From contig MLAK01000784.1 of the NCBI GenBank assembly GCA_001839685.1, forward strand, positions 1 through 15,553: a stretch of 15,553 nt of DNA, given 5' to 3'. The first letter of the stretch is position 1. Each line of letters begins with the position of its first letter. The stretch is from Tritrichomonas foetus (Eukaryota > Parabasalia > Tritrichomonadida > Tritrichomonadidae). Of this stretch, positions 15,012-15,553 are shown one piece after another. Below the pieces are notes generated by a model that did no database searches, was not told the origin of the DNA, and saw only the letters and a program-made list of their open reading frames with translations. The position numbers and the translations under genes are program-made.

Positions 15012-15553
15012 TTATATTGGTAACTGAATCCGATTCTTATTAGGTTTAAATACTGGTTTTTGATACTCCCAATGTCTGACTTCTGTGGCGTATCTTCTAT
15101 CGATAGTAACATCATAAACTCTTGTTTTTATATTATAAGTTGATATCATTCCAGCACGACGAAAAGCTGCAATAATATTTTTGGGTGAACATGCCATTCT
15201 AAAGCTATCAAACATTCTCATCACTTGCATAGTTTGCCATGTGTATTCATCGTCATAATTGAGATTATGCATCCACCTTTTCTGATTTGCAAAAATACCT
15301 AAATCGAGAACTTGAATTTGATCGGATGTATGAGCTGGTATAAATTTAATAATAACGTTATTTTCGTTACACATCTCTTGAAACTCTGAGTTTCCATGGA
15401 CAGATAATCCATCCATCAACAATAATGCAGGTCCATCATAATTGACTAAACTTCTCTTTTTCCGTATTTCAATGAAAAATGACTCAGACCAATTCATAAA
15501 GTTTTGTGTTGTAATAAACCCTTTTTTCGAATGATTAATTATTATTTTATCAG
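15012..15553 (-). CDS. DDE transposase, pogo/Jerky (DDE_1) type, 5' partial
   Basis: C-terminal 180 residues of a transposase. The frame stays open to the window edge, 18 codons upstream of Met 15497 (which includes KKGFITTQNF), so that Met is internal and the gene continues outside. Counting from that Met, ALLLMDGLSVHG (24-35) holds the second catalytic Asp (D29) and His34, and FIPAHTSDQIQVLDLGIF (52-69) holds the third catalytic Asp (D65), the pogo/Tigger/Jerky pattern in which Glu is replaced by Asp. AFRRAGM (111-117) matches the family's region after the core. The first Asp and the DNA-binding domain lie beyond the window. No stop or frame break is visible here, so this copy may be young. 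The enzyme would cut and join the element's ends at TA targets in the nucleus. Confidence 0.85.
   Translation of the reverse strand, partial: DKIIINHSKKGFITTQNFMNWSESFFIEIRKKRSLVNYDGPALLLMDGLSVHGNSEFQEMCNENNVIIKFIPAHTSDQIQVLDLGIFANQKRWMHNLNYDDEYTWQTMQVMRMFDSFRMACSPKNIIAAFRRAGMISTYNIKTRVYDVTIDRRYATEVRHWEYQKPVFKPNKNRIQLPI

Larger units (their letters stand above)
14709..15553 (-). mobile_element. Tc1/pogo-type DNA transposon, one end plus transposase 3' part
   Basis: Partial DNA transposon running off the right edge. The proposed left end is TA-CAGTCACGGCAAAAAGC at 14709-14727. Tc1/mariner/pogo elements insert at TA, and their inverted repeats often begin CAGT; the CAGT...GGC-AAAAAG pattern is especially like that of Tc1. 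This end is a GC-rich island in AT-rich DNA, with TACAGTCA repeated at 14709 and 14751, and AAAAGC(T/C)CTATAC repeated at 14722-14733 and 14741-14752. A hairpin follows at 14774-14807. The transposase frame ends at 15012, about 300 bases inside. The other end and its inverted repeat lie outside the window, so the boundary is a proposal. Confidence 0.6.

Noticed and set aside
1..15553. A new multi-gene system such as defence or biosynthesis
   Set aside because: No co-directional cluster, shared regulation or partner domains are visible; the genes look like independent trichomonad units.

Overview
The window looks like nuclear DNA of a trichomonad (parabasalid) protist, most likely a Tritrichomonas-like genome. 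The reasons are: very AT-rich DNA; compact genes that read through without introns in the standard code (TGA and TAA both serve as stops); TCA-type initiator motifs a few bases before several start codons; a bacterial-type nitroreductase; signal-peptide/single-TM surface proteins; and the debris of large gene families and Tc1/pogo transposons. This placement rests on pattern recognition. No search was run.

Layout. 1-545 (+): a decayed discoidin-like (F5/8 type C) domain gene with several in-frame stops. 899-2380 (-): an intact PPP-family Ser/Thr protein phosphatase with an Asn-rich, repeat-bearing insertion in its catalytic domain. 2381-4796: a long AT-rich intergenic stretch with only weak coding candidates. 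4797-5741 (+): an intact lysophospholipid acyltransferase. 5990-9855 (-): one large type I surface glycoprotein gene, read as two overlapping ORFs because of a single frameshift (signal peptide in one, transmembrane anchor in the other). 10319-10968 (-) and 11055-11444 (+): two divergent, heavily decayed gene relics of unknown family. 11993-12855 (-): an LCAT/PDAT-like lipase-acyltransferase gene, frameshifted and truncated before the catalytic Asp and His. 13379-13936 (+): an intact FMN nitroreductase, much richer in GC than its surroundings. 14109-14234: an 18-bp tandem array. 14709 to the right edge (-): the 3' part of a pogo/Tc1-type transposon, with DDE transposase C-terminus, a GC-rich end beginning TA-CAGT, and a hairpin.

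The genes do not form an operon or a shared pathway; each appears to be an independent transcription unit. The two lipid-enzyme genes are about 6 kb apart on opposite strands, and one is broken. The overall picture is a gene-poor, repeat-rich eukaryotic region: three or four working genes set among pseudogenes. I see no sign of a defence system, CRISPR or secondary-metabolite cluster. The points most worth checking are the two frameshifts of the same sign (real decay or assembly indels), the transposon end, and the unidentified relics.
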